In this document: in pieces, positions 36,491 through 45,512 of the stretch
Layout: the number at the start of each line of letters is the position of its first letter
Position numbering within the stretch: the first letter of the stretch is position 1
Origin: Polaromonas sp. SP1
GTDB lineage: Bacteria > Pseudomonadota > Gammaproteobacteria > Burkholderiales > Burkholderiaceae_C
DNA: 64,000 nt
NCBI RefSeq assembly: GCF_003711205.1
Contig: NZ_CP031013.1
Location: 4,320,501 to 4,384,500, forward strand
Reading direction: 5' to 3'
Position numbers and translations under genes: made by a program
The notes under the pieces: generated by a model
Seen by the model: the letters and a program-made list of their open reading frames with translations, nothing else
The model's database searches: none
Told to the model about the DNA's origin: nothing

Positions 36491-37798
36491 TCAGGTCGAA
36501 TAAGAAGGCTCCAGCGCGGGTTCACGCGTGTCCCACACATAGGACGCCTTGAAGGCGCGCCAGTCGGTGGTCTTGGGCACGATCGCCTGGAACGCGACCA
36601 CGCTGGAGGGGATGCGCAACGCACCCGTACCGATGGCCGCCTCGCCCGCCTGGAAAGCTCGCACTGCCTCCAGCATCTGCTTGCGAAATTCCACCACCGC
36701 CATGTCGCTGGCGCCCAGGCGCTCATGCGTGCGGTCGGCGATCGGTCCCATGGTGACCCACATCGCGATGTCCTGGTTCGGGAAGCCGGTGATGCCGGTG
36801 AAGTTGCCGGCCTTCATCGCCGCGCGGTCTTGCCAGAAGTTGTTCTGGCGGTTGCGCAGCGGCGCGTAGTTGGCGTCCAGGTCGGGGCCGAGTTGCTGGC
36901 CTAAAAACTTGCGCCAGGTGTCGGTGTCGGGCGTCTGATCAGGGTGGCCCCAGGCGATGAAATAAAACGCCGTGTTCGTGTCGTCCATCGGCACGTTGAT
37001 GTTGGCCACGTTGTAGAGGTTGTTAGGCGGAATCAGCGCGGTGGCAGGCGCCACAAATACCGTCGAGCGGATGTAGTCGTTGGCCGCCGCATTCTTGATG
37101 GGCCGGCGAATCGCCGCATAGCGAAAACCGTAGCTGCCCCGCTCCACCTGCATGCGCGGCGCCTTGTCGGTCGAAGGGCGCAGCCAGTTGGTGTCGGTGG
37201 CCTCTGCGCCTTCCACACGCGCCGGCACCATGTCTGACGAATGCAGGCTGGAGCTGTGCGCCGAATCGATCGCGCCCTCCAGAATTTGCGCCCAGTTGCA
37301 GGGGATCAGCGCCTTGGCAATCGTCACCTTGGCATCGGCGGTGGGCGCCCAGGCCGGCGGCTCGAATTCAGGCTGCGTTTCTTTGGGGCCCATGTAGGCC
37401 CAGACAAAACCGCCCCACTCTTTGACCGGGTAGGCCAGGTGCTTGACCTTTTGCGCCATGCCGCTGGCCGCGGGCTCGGAGACCATCTCCAGCACATTGC
37501 CCTCCACGTCCATCTTCCAGCCGTGATAGAGGCAGCGCAGGCCGCAGTCTTCATTGCGGCCGAATACCAGCGACACACGCCGGTGCGGGCAGTATTCGTC
37601 CATCACGCCGACGCGGCCCTTGGTGTCGCGAAACACCACCAGGTCTTCGCCGAACACCCGCGCCTTGACGGGCGTGCCGTCGGGCTCGCTCACCTCTTCG
37701 ATCAGGCAGACAGGCGTCCAATGGCGGCGCATCAGCTGGCCCATCGGGGCCTGGCCTTCAACGCGGCAAAGCAGGTTGTTTTCTTCAGCGGTCAACAT
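36491..37798 (-). CDS. pht3: Rieske non-heme iron dioxygenase, phthalate 4,5-dioxygenase-type oxygenase subunit
   Basis: A 435-aa oxygenase. The Rieske [2Fe-2S] ligands are CPHRR and CLYHGW (residues about 70-95). The catalytic domain has the bridging Asp and His region LEGAIDSAHSSSLHSSD. The N-terminus (MLTAEENNLLCRVEGQAPMG) and layout match class IA phthalate dioxygenases, which have no beta subunit. It would hydroxylate phthalate to the 4,5-dihydrodiol with the reductase encoded divergently. Other aromatic acid substrates cannot be excluded. Confidence 0.87.
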   Translation of the reverse strand: MLTAEENNLLCRVEGQAPMGQLMRRHWTPVCLIEEVSEPDGTPVKARVFGEDLVVFRDTKGRVGVMDEYCPHRRVSLVFGRNEDCGLRCLYHGWKMDVEGNVLEMVSEPAASGMAQKVKHLAYPVKEWGGFVWAYMGPKETQPEFEPPAWAPTADAKVTIAKALIPCNWAQILEGAIDSAHSSSLHSSDMVPARVEGAEATDTNWLRPSTDKAPRMQVERGSYGFRYAAIRRPIKNAAANDYIRSTVFVAPATALIPPNNLYNVANINVPMDDTNTAFYFIAWGHPDQTPDTDTWRKFLGQQLGPDLDANYAPLRNRQNNFWQDRAAMKAGNFTGITGFPNQDIAMWVTMGPIADRTHERLGASDMAVVEFRKQMLEAVRAFQAGEAAIGTGALRIPSSVVAFQAIVPKTTDWRAFKASYVWDTREPALEPSYST

Positions 37799-37871
37799 CG
37801 CGATACATCCTTCAAATCAACGGCTGCCCCAAGGCGGGCATGCTCAAAATGGTCGTCAAAAACAGCTTGCA

Positions 37872-37908
37872 AATCCGGGTCAACCGGATTATTCTTAGAT
37901 GACTAAGA
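37872..37908. promoter_or_regulatory. Two palindromes in the divergent oxygenase/reductase promoter region
   Basis: AATCCGG/CCGGATT (37872-37890, 5-nt spacer) and TCTTAG/CTAAGA (37893-37908, 4-nt spacer) lie side by side between the divergent phthalate genes. The second has the size of a MarR-family operator, and a MarR gene ends the plus-strand operon. Confidence 0.55.
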
Positions 37909-37953
37909 TTATCGCGATTTGGCGATTTGTCAAGAAAATTTGTGGAGACAACG

Positions 37954-38943
37954 ATGAGCGTTAACCCTAGCGCGCCCTCGGGCGCCCTTTCATCGGCCGA
38001 GCCCGGCTTCTTTGCGTTAAAAGTTGCACGCAAGGAAGAAGTCGCGCAAGGCATTTACCTGTTTGAGCTGCGCCATCCGGACGGCGCACCACTGCCCGCC
38101 TTCACACCCGGCTCGCACCTGACGGTGGAAGTGCCGAACGGCGTGCGGCGCAATTACTCGCTATGCAGCGACCCGGCCGACACCAGCGCGTGGCAGATCG
38201 CCGTGAAGCGCGACGGGCGCGGCCGCGGCGGCTCCGTCAGCATGGCAGACGATGTGCAGGCCGGGCAATTGCTGTCGGTCAGCGCACCGCGCAACAACTT
38301 CGAACTGGCAAGCCATGCCGCGCAATCGATCTTCGTGGCCGGCGGCATCGGCATCACACCGGTGCTGTCGATGATGCGGCACCTCAAACGCACGAATGCC
38401 GACTTCAAGCTGTACTACTGCACGCGCGATGCAGGCAGCACGGCCTTCATCGCCGAACTCCAATCCGAATTTCCCGGCAAGGTGCAGATCCACCACGACA
38501 ACGGGGACATCGACCAGGCGCTGGACCTGTGGCCGGTGTTTGAAAAACCCACCGCCGCCCACGTCTACTGCTGTGGCCCCAAGGGCCTGATGGACAGCGT
38601 GGAAGACATGTCAGGCCACTGGCCTTCGGGTGCTGTGCATTTTGAAAGCTTCGGCGTCGACGCCACGGTGTATGCGGAAAACACGCCCTTCAGCGTGCGC
38701 CTTGAAAAGAGCGGGAAGACGGTGGCAGTCAGTGCCGAACAAACCATCCTGGAGGCCTTGCGCGCCACCGGCCTGCGCGTGGCGAGTTCCTGCGAGAGCG
38801 GCACCTGCGGCACCTGTAAAACCCGCCTGCTGGCCGGTGAAGCCGAACACCGCGACATGGTGCTCACGGACGAAGAAAAGTCCGATCACATCATGGTGTG
38901 CGTCTCGCGTGCAAAATCGCCGGAACTGGTACTGGATTTATGA
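37954..38943 (+). CDS. pht2: Phthalate dioxygenase reductase-type FMN/[2Fe-2S] oxidoreductase
   Basis: A 329-aa electron-transfer protein. ATG at 37954, with GTGGAG upstream, is preferred over a TTG nine codons earlier. Order of domains: FMN-binding (RRNYSLCSDP), NAD-binding (FVAGGIGITPVLSMM; YCCGPKGLMD), then a C-terminal plant-type ferredoxin with CESGTCGTCKTRLL and a later Cys (MVCVSRAK). This is the class IA reductase layout and supplies electrons to the divergently encoded oxygenase. The stop overlaps the next start (ATGA). Confidence 0.9.
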   Translation: MSVNPSAPSGALSSAEPGFFALKVARKEEVAQGIYLFELRHPDGAPLPAFTPGSHLTVEVPNGVRRNYSLCSDPADTSAWQIAVKRDGRGRGGSVSMADDVQAGQLLSVSAPRNNFELASHAAQSIFVAGGIGITPVLSMMRHLKRTNADFKLYYCTRDAGSTAFIAELQSEFPGKVQIHHDNGDIDQALDLWPVFEKPTAAHVYCCGPKGLMDSVEDMSGHWPSGAVHFESFGVDATVYAENTPFSVRLEKSGKTVAVSAEQTILEALRATGLRVASSCESGTCGTCKTRLLAGEAEHRDMVLTDEEKSDHIMVCVSRAKSPELVLDL

Positions 38944-40139
38944 CAAACCGGCAACTCAAAATGGGCGTGGTGGGCCTGGGGCGGGCCTTCACGCTCATGC
39001 TGCCCACTTTTGTGCACGACAGCCGCGTCACGCTCGTCGGCGCGACCGACCCCATCGCACAAGCCCGCGCGCAGTTTGAAAAAGATTTTGGCGCGCCGTC
39101 GTACGAATCCATCGAAGCCTTATGCGCCAACCCGGCGGTCGAGGTGCTCTACATCGCCTCACCCCACCAGTTCCACGCCGAACACGTCCGGCTGGCCGCC
39201 TCCTTCGGCAAACACGTGATGGTGGAAAAACCCATGGCCCTCACGGTGGACGAGTGCACCAGCATGATTGATGCAGCCCGAAACGCAGGCGTTCACCTCA
39301 TCGTCGGCCACAGCCACAGCTTCAACACCCCCATCAGGCGCACACGTGAACTCATCGACAGCGGCCGCTACGGCGCGGTGAAGATGATCCACGCCATGAA
39401 CTACACCGACTTCCTGTATCGCCCGCGCCGGCCCGAAGAGCTGGACACGGCCGCCGGCGGCGGCGTGATCCACAGCCAGGCCACGCACCAGATGGACATC
39501 GTGCGGCTGCTGGGCGGCGGGCTGGTGCGCAGCGTGCGCGCCCACACCGGCGCCTGGGACGCCACGCGCCCCACCGAAGGCGCTTACAGCGCATTGATCG
39601 AATTCGAAGGCGGCGCATTTGCCTCGGCCACCTACAGCGGCTACGGCCACTACGACTCGGACGAGTTGCTGGGCAACATCGGCGAGATGGGCCAGGCCAA
39701 AAACCCGGCCGATTACGGCGCGGCCCGAAAACGCCTGGAGGCTGCCGCGACATCCGCCGAAGAAACCGCGCTGAAAGCGGCACGCAACTACGGCGGCAGC
39801 CTGTACACCGCCGGCACCGCCCTGCCGCAAGGCCTGCAGCACCAGCACTTCGGCCAGTTCATCGTGAGCTGCGAAAAAGCCGATTTGCGCCCCAGCCCTT
39901 CAGGCATCGCCATCTACGCAGACGGTGAAAAAACCTTTGAGGCCCTTCCCGCCCCGGCCATCCCGCGCCAGGAGGTGATTGACGAGCTTTTTGCCGCTGT
40001 TGTTGAAGGCCGCCCGCCCGTCCATAGCGGGGAATGGGCCCGCGCCACCACGGCCGCCTGCCTGGCCCTGCTCGAATCGGCCCAAACCGGCGGCAGTTGC
40101 CAGCCCCGGCACCAAGTCAGTCACAATGCCAACTCATGA
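38940..40139 (+). CDS. pht4: Gfo/Idh/MocA-family dehydrogenase, phthalate dihydrodiol dehydrogenase-like
   Basis: A 399-aa NAD(P)-dependent oxidoreductase. ATG at 38940 overlaps the reductase stop, so the longer frame is rejected. The Rossmann loop is MGVVGLGRAF; EKPMALTVDE is the family's conserved lysine motif; GGGVIHSQATHQMDIVRLLGG lies in the C-terminal domain. In the phthalate route it rearomatises the cis-dihydrodiol to 4,5-dihydroxyphthalate. The length is slightly above the family mean because of a C-terminal tail. Operon context is the main support for the substrate. Confidence 0.85.
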   Translation: MTNRQLKMGVVGLGRAFTLMLPTFVHDSRVTLVGATDPIAQARAQFEKDFGAPSYESIEALCANPAVEVLYIASPHQFHAEHVRLAASFGKHVMVEKPMALTVDECTSMIDAARNAGVHLIVGHSHSFNTPIRRTRELIDSGRYGAVKMIHAMNYTDFLYRPRRPEELDTAAGGGVIHSQATHQMDIVRLLGGGLVRSVRAHTGAWDATRPTEGAYSALIEFEGGAFASATYSGYGHYDSDELLGNIGEMGQAKNPADYGAARKRLEAAATSAEETALKAARNYGGSLYTAGTALPQGLQHQHFGQFIVSCEKADLRPSPSGIAIYADGEKTFEALPAPAIPRQEVIDELFAAVVEGRPPVHSGEWARATTAACLALLESAQTGGSCQPRHQVSHNANS

Positions 40140-40732
40140 GCAATGACACGCAAAACATCATCCGCCACTGGCGTGAAGCCGTTCCCAATGATCGCCTCGC
40201 GCACCTGATCCGCGATGCCTCGCGCGCCTTTCACCGGGCGCTGCAGGTCCGGCTGGCGCAGCACGGTGTGCCCTTCGGCCACTGGACCTTCCTGCGCATC
40301 CTCTGGGAGTCCGACGGGCTGACGCAAAAAGAGCTCAGCGAGCGCGCCGGCGTGATGGAGCCCACCACCTTCACCGCCATGAAGGCGATGGAGTCGCTGG
40401 GCTACATCGTGCGCAAGCAGTTGCCCACCAACAAGAAAAACATGTACGTCTACCTGAGCGAGGAAGGCCGTGCACTTAAAAAGCTGCTGGTGCCCATGGC
40501 GGAAGACACCAACAACGTCAGCATCGAAGGGATTGCGCCCGAAGACCTCAAGACCACGCGCACCGTGCTGTTGGCGATGATCGAAAACCTGGCCCGGGAC
40601 GAACTGCTGCAAAGCACGCCGACCGGCAGGCGCAAGTCCGGTGCAGCGGCGGAACGCAGGCTGCGGGACAAAACTGCGGAAAACGACAAGGGCGACAGAC
40701 CTGGCCGGGGAAACAAAAAAGCCGCAGCCTGA
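40136..40732 (+). CDS. MarR-family transcriptional regulator
   Basis: A 198-aa winged-helix regulator, ATG overlapping the preceding stop. The core runs from FHRALQVRLAQHGV through the recognition region TQKELSERAGVMEPTTFTAMKAME to the wing LPTNKKNMYVYLSEEG. The C-terminal ~45 residues are basic and low in complexity (RRKSGAAAERR...GNKKAAA). It probably senses an aromatic acid or CoA thioester and controls the divergent promoter at 37.9 kb. Its last codons lie within the terminator hairpin. Confidence 0.88.
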   Translation: MSNDTQNIIRHWREAVPNDRLAHLIRDASRAFHRALQVRLAQHGVPFGHWTFLRILWESDGLTQKELSERAGVMEPTTFTAMKAMESLGYIVRKQLPTNKKNMYVYLSEEGRALKKLLVPMAEDTNNVSIEGIAPEDLKTTRTVLLAMIENLARDELLQSTPTGRRKSGAAAERRLRDKTAENDKGDRPGRGNKKAAA

Positions 40733-40752
40733 AGCAGGCCGCGGCTTTTTTT
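40715..40752. terminator. Bidirectional terminator overlapping the MarR stop codon
   Basis: A6 then GCCGC...GCCT pairs with AGGC...GCGGC, followed by T7. The MarR stop (40730-40732) sits in the hairpin loop region. It also serves the convergent CoA-transferase operon. Confidence 0.88.
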
Positions 40753-40781
40753 GAGCTTCAGGGCCTTCAGCCCCGGACCGT

Positions 40782-41417
40782 TCAGATCAGCGTCACGCCG
40801 GTCTTGGCCTGCAGCGCTTCACGCGTCACGCCAGGCGCCAGCTCCACCAGCTTCAGGCCTTCGGGCGTCACGTCCATCACGGCCAGGTCGGTGATGATGC
40901 GGTCCACCACGCCCACGCCCGTCAGCGGCAAGGTGCATTGCGGCAGGATCTTCATGTCTTCGGTGCCGTCCTTCTTTTTGGCGACGTGCTCCATCAGCAC
41001 GATCACGCGCTTGACGCCGGCCACCAGGTCCATCGCGCCGCCCATGCCCTTGACCATCTTGCCCGGGATCATCCAGTTGGCCAGGTCGCCCTTTTCGCTG
41101 ACCTGCATCGCTCCCAGGATGGACAGGTTGATCTTGCCGCCGCGAATCATCGCGAAGCTCTCGTGGCTGCCGAAAATGGCCGAGCCCTTGATGGTGGTGA
41201 CGGTCTGCTTGCCGGCATTGATCAGGTCGGCGTCCACTTCGTCTTCGGTCGGGAAAGGGCCGATGCCCAGCATGCCGTTTTCCGACTGCAGCCACACCTC
41301 CTTGTCACCGGTGAAATTGGCCACCAGCGTCGGAATGCCGATGCCGAGGTTCACATAAAAACCGTCTTCGAGTTCCTGGGCGGCACGCGCCGCCATCTGG
41401 TCTTGGGTCCAAGGCAT
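40782..41417 (-). CDS. 3-oxoacid/3-oxoadipate CoA-transferase subunit B
   Basis: A 211-aa subunit. ATG at 41417 lies 1 bp after the subunit A stop. The catalytic Glu is in [25 protein letters not shown] and the [31 protein letters not shown] block are family signatures. With subunit A it moves CoA from succinyl-CoA to a 3-oxoacid. Next to a phthalate/protocatechuate set the substrate may be 3-oxoadipate (PcaJ role). The sequence alone does not separate it from acetoacetate transferase (ScoB). Confidence 0.9.
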   Translation of the reverse strand: MPWTQDQMAARAAQELEDGFYVNLGIGIPTLVANFTGDKEVWLQSENGMLGIGPFPTEDEVDADLINAGKQTVTTIKGSAIFGSHESFAMIRGGKINLSILGAMQVSEKGDLANWMIPGKMVKGMGGAMDLVAGVKRVIVLMEHVAKKKDGTEDMKILPQCTLPLTGVGVVDRIITDLAVMDVTPEGLKLVELAPGVTREALQAKTGVTLI

Positions 41418-41418
41418 A

Positions 41419-42126
41419 TCAAACTCCCGCTTTCTCGGTGATGGTTCTTTTTTCGATGCGCTTTTCGGGATTCGCATTGAGCACAATACGGTGCACATAA
41501 ATGCCCGGCAAATGGATGTCGTCCGGCGCCAGTTCGCCGATCTCGACGATTTTTTCCACCTCAACGATACAAATCTTGCCGGCCATCGCAGCAGCTGGGT
41601 TGAAGTTGCGCGCCGTGAGGTTAAAGCGCAAATTGCCGGACTTGTCGGCCGTGTGCGCCTTGACCAGCGCCACATCCGGCACCAGCGAGCGCTCCATCAC
41701 ATAGGTCTCGCCGTCAAAGTCACGCAGTTCCTTGCCGTCGGCCACCTGGGTGCCCACACCGGTCTTGGTGAAAAACGCCGGGATGCCCGCGCCGCCCGCA
41801 CGCAGCTTTTCAGCCAGCGTGCCCTGCGGCGTGAATTCCAGCTCAAGCTCGCCCGCCAGGTACTGGCGCTCGAATTCCTTGTTCTCGCCGACATAGCTGG
41901 CGATCATTTTTTTGATCTGCCGCGTCTGCAGCAGCTTGCCCAGGCCGAAGTCGTCCACGCCCGCGTTGTTGGAGATCACCGTCAGGTTCTTGGCCTGGCT
42001 GTCGCGCAGCGCGTCGATCAGGGCCTCGGGAATGCCGCACAGGCCAAAGCCGCCGACAGCCATCAGCTGGCCGTCCTTGACGATGCCTTTGAGGGCCTCC
42101 GCAGCGGAAGGGAAAAGTTTCTTCAC
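41419..42126 (-). CDS. 3-oxoacid/3-oxoadipate CoA-transferase subunit A
   Basis: A 235-aa subunit. Family marks are [14 protein letters not shown] (CoA-binding loop), [30 protein letters not shown] and [26 protein letters not shown]. It is the first gene of a two-gene operon with subunit B. An AGGAGAC ribosome site lies upstream. PcaI or ScoA is the role; context mildly favours PcaI. Divergent from a PAS-LuxR regulator. Confidence 0.9.
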   Translation of the reverse strand: MKKLFPSAAEALKGIVKDGQLMAVGGFGLCGIPEALIDALRDSQAKNLTVISNNAGVDDFGLGKLLQTRQIKKMIASYVGENKEFERQYLAGELELEFTPQGTLAEKLRAGGAGIPAFFTKTGVGTQVADGKELRDFDGETYVMERSLVPDVALVKAHTADKSGNLRFNLTARNFNPAAAMAGKICIVEVEKIVEIGELAPDDIHLPGIYVHRIVLNANPEKRIEKRTITEKAGV

Positions 42127-42197
42127 GAATAGTCTCCTTGTGTCATCCGGTGGTCAGGATTCTTTACCGGCAATCCATTACGATACTACTTATCAAG

Positions 42198-42215
42198 TTA
42201 CGTAGTTTTCCGTAA
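42198..42215. promoter_or_regulatory. Inverted repeat in the CoA-transferase / PAS-LuxR intergenic region
   Basis: TTACG and CGTAA arms with an 8-nt spacer, 12 nt before the GTG of the LuxR-type gene and within the divergent promoter region. The second arm runs into the likely ribosome site (AAAGGT). Confidence 0.4.
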
Positions 42216-42226
42216 AGGTAAGTACT

Positions 42227-42784
42227 GTGGAAGTGGATTACCAGCTCGCATTCGATCTGGCACCCGTCGGGCTGGTGCTGTCACGCAATCGCTCGATTGT
42301 GGACTGCAACCGGCATTTGTGCGAGATGTTTGGCGCCACGCGAGAACAACTCGTTGGCCAGTCCTTCCTGGTCCTCTATCCCAGCGCTGACGAGTACGAG
42401 CGCATAGGCGCGCGCATGATCCCGATCCTGAACGCCAAGGGGCTTTATTCCGACGACCGCATCATGAAGCGCGTCGACGGCCGCAACAAGGGCGAGACCT
42501 TCTGGTGCCACGTCACCGGCCGCGCGCTCAACCGCAGCGCGCCGCACGAGGCCGGCATCTGGACTTTTGAAGACTTGAGCTCACGCCGGCCCGTCACCGC
42601 AGAGCTCACCGCACGCGAACGCGAAGTGGCCGCCCACCTGATGGACGGCATGACCTCCAAGGAAATCGGCCGTGCCCTCGTCATCAGCCACCGTACGGTC
42701 GAGATTTACCGCGCACGGTTGATGCGCAAATACAAGGCATCAACAACGGCGGACCTGGTGCACAAGCTGATGGCCGGCTCCTGA
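42227..42784 (+). CDS. PAS-domain LuxR-type transcriptional regulator
   Basis: A 185-aa protein starting at GTG. Residues about 5-115 are a PAS domain (LAFDLAPVGLVLSRNRSIVDCN; FGATREQLVGQSF). Residues about 125-182 are a LuxR/FixJ helix-turn-helix (LTAREREVAAHLMDGMTSKE, IGRALVISHRTVEIYRARLM). No receiver domain is present, so it is probably controlled by ligand or redox sensing by the PAS domain. Being divergent from the CoA-transferase operon, it is a good candidate for its activator. Confidence 0.88.
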   Translation: MEVDYQLAFDLAPVGLVLSRNRSIVDCNRHLCEMFGATREQLVGQSFLVLYPSADEYERIGARMIPILNAKGLYSDDRIMKRVDGRNKGETFWCHVTGRALNRSAPHEAGIWTFEDLSSRRPVTAELTAREREVAAHLMDGMTSKEIGRALVISHRTVEIYRARLMRKYKASTTADLVHKLMAGS

Positions 42785-42913
42785 GCAGGCATTGCGGGCG
42801 CTCCCTGCAAGGTTTTTGCAACGGGGACAAAATCGGTTCCGGCGTCTGCGCCGTTTTCTGCCGTTTCCAGCCCCGGCCATCTTGCCGAACCCTCACCGTC
42901 CACGAGAACTCCC

Positions 42914-43420
42914 ATGCCATTGACGCTCTACCAGGCTTCCATTCCCGTCTTTATTCGCGGCTTTAACAACCTGTCGGCCGTGCTTGAAAAAGCCAAAGCC
43001 CACGCCGCGGCCAACAACATCGATTTGGCGACCTACGTCAACGCCCGCCTGGCGCCCGACATGTACCCGCTGTCCGGCCAGGTCCAGAGCGCGAGCGACG
43101 CCGCCAAATTCGCCGCCGCGCGCATCGGAGCCATCACCGCGCCCAGCTTCCCCGATACCGAAACCACGTTTGACGAGTTGCAGGCCCGCATCGCGAAGAC
43201 GCTGGATTTCCTCAAAACCGTGAGCGAGGAACAAATCAACGCCCGCGCAGGCGGCCAGGTCACGCTGAAAATTCGTGGCAAGGAAATGAATTTCGAGTGC
43301 GAGCCCTATTTGCTGAACTTCGCGCTGCCGAATTTTTTCTTTCACCTCACCACGGCCTATGACGTCCTGCGCAACCAGGGTGTGCCGCTGGGCAAGATGG
43401 ACTATCTGGGAAGCTTCTGA
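42914..43420 (+). CDS. DUF1993 family protein
   Basis: A 168-aa cytosolic protein. SIPVFIRGFNNLSAVLEKA, ARLAPDMYPLSGQVQSASDAA and LPNFFFHLTTAYDVLRNQGVPLGKMDYLG match the DUF1993 pattern as I recall it, a four-helix DinB-like fold. No function is established. It stands alone with its own gap on both sides. Confidence 0.82.
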   Translation: MPLTLYQASIPVFIRGFNNLSAVLEKAKAHAAANNIDLATYVNARLAPDMYPLSGQVQSASDAAKFAAARIGAITAPSFPDTETTFDELQARIAKTLDFLKTVSEEQINARAGGQVTLKIRGKEMNFECEPYLLNFALPNFFFHLTTAYDVLRNQGVPLGKMDYLGSF

Positions 43421-43468
43421 GTTTGCCGGCCGGGTGGTGCATCTGTGGCATCTGTGGCATCTCTGCAA

Positions 43469-43520
43469 TTGCTATTAAATCAGGAGCACCTGGTCCACGT
43501 GGTTACTGGTCCGCAGGCCT
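43469..43520 (+). repeat. Dispersed 51-bp intergenic repeat, degenerate copy E
   Basis: TTGCTATTAAATCAGGAGC, then a spacer and GCAGGCCT. It keeps the left end and the GGCCT end but has lost symmetry. Just upstream is a 9-bp tandem, GCATCTGTG, repeated. Confidence 0.55.
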
Positions 43521-43546
43521 AAATGACTTAAAAAATCCCGTCACGC

Positions 43547-44032
43547 ATGCTCATCCGGCCCTATACACACACGGACCTCAGCGCCGTCGCCCAACTCTTC
43601 ACTGACGCGATCCACGGTCTTGCTGCCAGCCACTACGACGAAGCGCAGCGCGCGGCATGGGCGCCACGCCCACCCAATCTGGATTACTGGCAAACGCGCC
43701 TGAGCCCACTGCAAGTGCTGGTGGCACAAGACCCGCCGGACGGCGGTGCCCTGCTCGGCTTCATCGGCTATGAAAAAGACGGCCACATCGACCTGATGTT
43801 CACCTCACCCACGGCGGCGCGGCGCGGGGTCGCATCACGATTGCTGGGCCAGGCCGAGGCCGCGTTGCGCGCGCTCGATGTGCAAGCGTTGTTTACTGAG
43901 GCCAGCCTGCTCGGCCGGCCCTTTTTTGAGCGCCAGGGCTTCACGGTGAAAGAGGAGCAGCACATCGAATTGCGCGGCGCGAAGTTCCGGCGCTTTGCCA
44001 TGGTCAAGGCCATGGCCCACGGCCAGCCCTAG
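43547..44032 (+). CDS. GNAT-family N-acetyltransferase
   Basis: A 161-aa protein. Typical GNAT start (MLIRPYTHTDLSAVAQLFTDAI). The acetyl-CoA loop is in FTSPTAARRGVASRLLGQAE, and the C-terminal segment has LGRPFFERQGFTVKEEQ. Acceptor unknown. No clear partners nearby. The start ATG follows the degenerate repeat by 26 bp without a strong ribosome site. Confidence 0.88.
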   Translation: MLIRPYTHTDLSAVAQLFTDAIHGLAASHYDEAQRAAWAPRPPNLDYWQTRLSPLQVLVAQDPPDGGALLGFIGYEKDGHIDLMFTSPTAARRGVASRLLGQAEAALRALDVQALFTEASLLGRPFFERQGFTVKEEQHIELRGAKFRRFAMVKAMAHGQP

Positions 44033-44040
44033 CCCACGCT

Positions 44041-44412
44041 TCAGGACGCGCCCGGTTCCGGCGCCGGTTCATGCCGGATGGTCTCGCGATCACGGTGATG
44101 GTCGCGCAGCTTGCCCAGGGTGTGGTCCAGCACGCGCTTGAGCTTGTCGCTCGCACCGCGAAAAGCCAGGTCCTGGTTCGGTGCGTTGTGGTTGACAGCC
44201 AGCGGCTCGTGGTGCGCCAGCCGCGCCTCCATCACGCAGCGCTTTTGCTCCAGGCCGCCGGCCTTGTCGCTGTTCTCGTCGCTCATGTGCACTTCAATGC
44301 GGGTGATGTCGCCTTTGAAGCGGCTCAGCGAGGCATGGAGCTCGTCGCTGGCCCAGCGCTCGAACGATTCGCCGGTGTGCAGGGTGTTCTTGGAATTGAC
44401 CTGGACTTGCAT
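44041..44412 (-). CDS. HPF/RaiA-family ribosome-associated protein
   Basis: A 123-aa protein. The N-terminal pattern MQVQVNSKNTLHTGESFERWASDELHA and ITRIEVHMSDENSDKAGG followed by CVMEARLAHHEPL resembles the ribosome hibernation factor fold. It is somewhat longer than RaiA, with a charged C-terminal tail. It lacks the long HPF C-terminal domain. It could bind ribosomes under stress. It is convergent with the GNAT gene, 8 bp apart. Confidence 0.75.
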   Translation of the reverse strand: MQVQVNSKNTLHTGESFERWASDELHASLSRFKGDITRIEVHMSDENSDKAGGLEQKRCVMEARLAHHEPLAVNHNAPNQDLAFRGASDKLKRVLDHTLGKLRDHHRDRETIRHEPAPEPGAS

Positions 44413-44609
44413 GGGAGTTTTTCCTTTCAGTGTTGGCAGCGCGCGGGCCTGCGGGCCGGGCTGCTTTGAAATCCGCCAGGGTGGCGGCTGGAAAATTCAT
44501 TGTGCGCGCTATGGGGATGGCACCGTGTAGTCCTGAGCCCAACCCTGAAGTAAGGGCGGTCTTCAACGCCCTGCTTGCCGGCTGCGGCAAAGCAGCGCAG
44601 ACTGTGCGG

Positions 44610-45512
44610 CTACGTCTTCCCAAGCGCGGCGCAACGCCCGGCGATGAACTCGCGCAACAAGCGCAAACCCGGTGTCAATTGCCTCCGTCCGGGCAACACC
44701 ATGTAGATGGGCGACGCCTCAGTCTGCCATTCAGTGCACAGCGCGACCAGCCTGCCCGCCGCCAGGTCGCTCGCCACGTCCAGCCCTGACTTGTAGATGA
44801 CGCCGCGGCCGGCCAGCGCCCACAGGCGCACCACGTCGCCGTCATTGGCGATGTTGCCGCCGCCCACACGCACGGTGGCCTCTTCGCCGCCCCGCCAAAA
44901 GCGCCACCGGTCATACACGTCTTCGCCCAGCATGAAACACAGGCAGCTGTGTTTGGCCAGCGCTTGCGGCGCGTCGGGCGCGCCGTGCTTTTCAAGATAC
45001 GCGGGCGAGGCACACAGCACACGCCGATTGGTCAGGTCTACCGGCAAGGCCAGCATGCTCGAGTCGGGCGGTTCGCCCTGGCGAAAAGCGGCGTCCACCA
45101 GGTCGCTGTAGACATTGGTGACGCGGTCAGACAAATGCAGGCGGTACTGGATACCAGGGTGCAACTGCTGAAATGCGTCGAGCCAGGGCAGCAGCAGGTT
45201 GCGGCCAAAGTCCGAAGGCGCCGCCAGTTGCAGCATGCCGCGCACCTGCTGCTGCCCGCTGGCCAGTTCCAGTTGCGCGTCACGCAAGGCCGCCAGCGCT
45301 GGCTTGCAATGCGCCAGAAATACGTCGCCCTCGCGCGTCAGGCGCAAGCTGCGGGTGGAGCGCACAAAAAGGGGCGCCTGCAGCTCTTCTTCCAGCCGTT
45401 TGAGCGCCGCGCTGGCGGCGGCGGGCGTCAGGTCCAGGCTGCGGGCCGTGGCCGACAAACTGCCGGTTTCCACCGTGCGAACAAAGATTTCCAGGTCTTG
45501 CAGGGCTTTCAT
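44610..45512 (-). CDS. LysR-family transcriptional regulator
   Basis: A 300-aa regulator. The N-terminal helix-turn-helix (LEIFVRTVETGSLSATARSL, LTPAAASAALKRLEEELQAPLF) leads into a substrate-binding domain. Divergent from a quinone oxidoreductase-like gene 100 bp away. Its ATG is part of a perfect palindrome, so it probably represses itself as well as controlling its neighbour. Effector unknown. Confidence 0.93.
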   Translation of the reverse strand: MKALQDLEIFVRTVETGSLSATARSLDLTPAAASAALKRLEEELQAPLFVRSTRSLRLTREGDVFLAHCKPALAALRDAQLELASGQQQVRGMLQLAAPSDFGRNLLLPWLDAFQQLHPGIQYRLHLSDRVTNVYSDLVDAAFRQGEPPDSSMLALPVDLTNRRVLCASPAYLEKHGAPDAPQALAKHSCLCFMLGEDVYDRWRFWRGGEEATVRVGGGNIANDGDVVRLWALAGRGVIYKSGLDVASDLAAGRLVALCTEWQTEASPIYMVLPGRRQLTPGLRLLREFIAGRCAALGKT

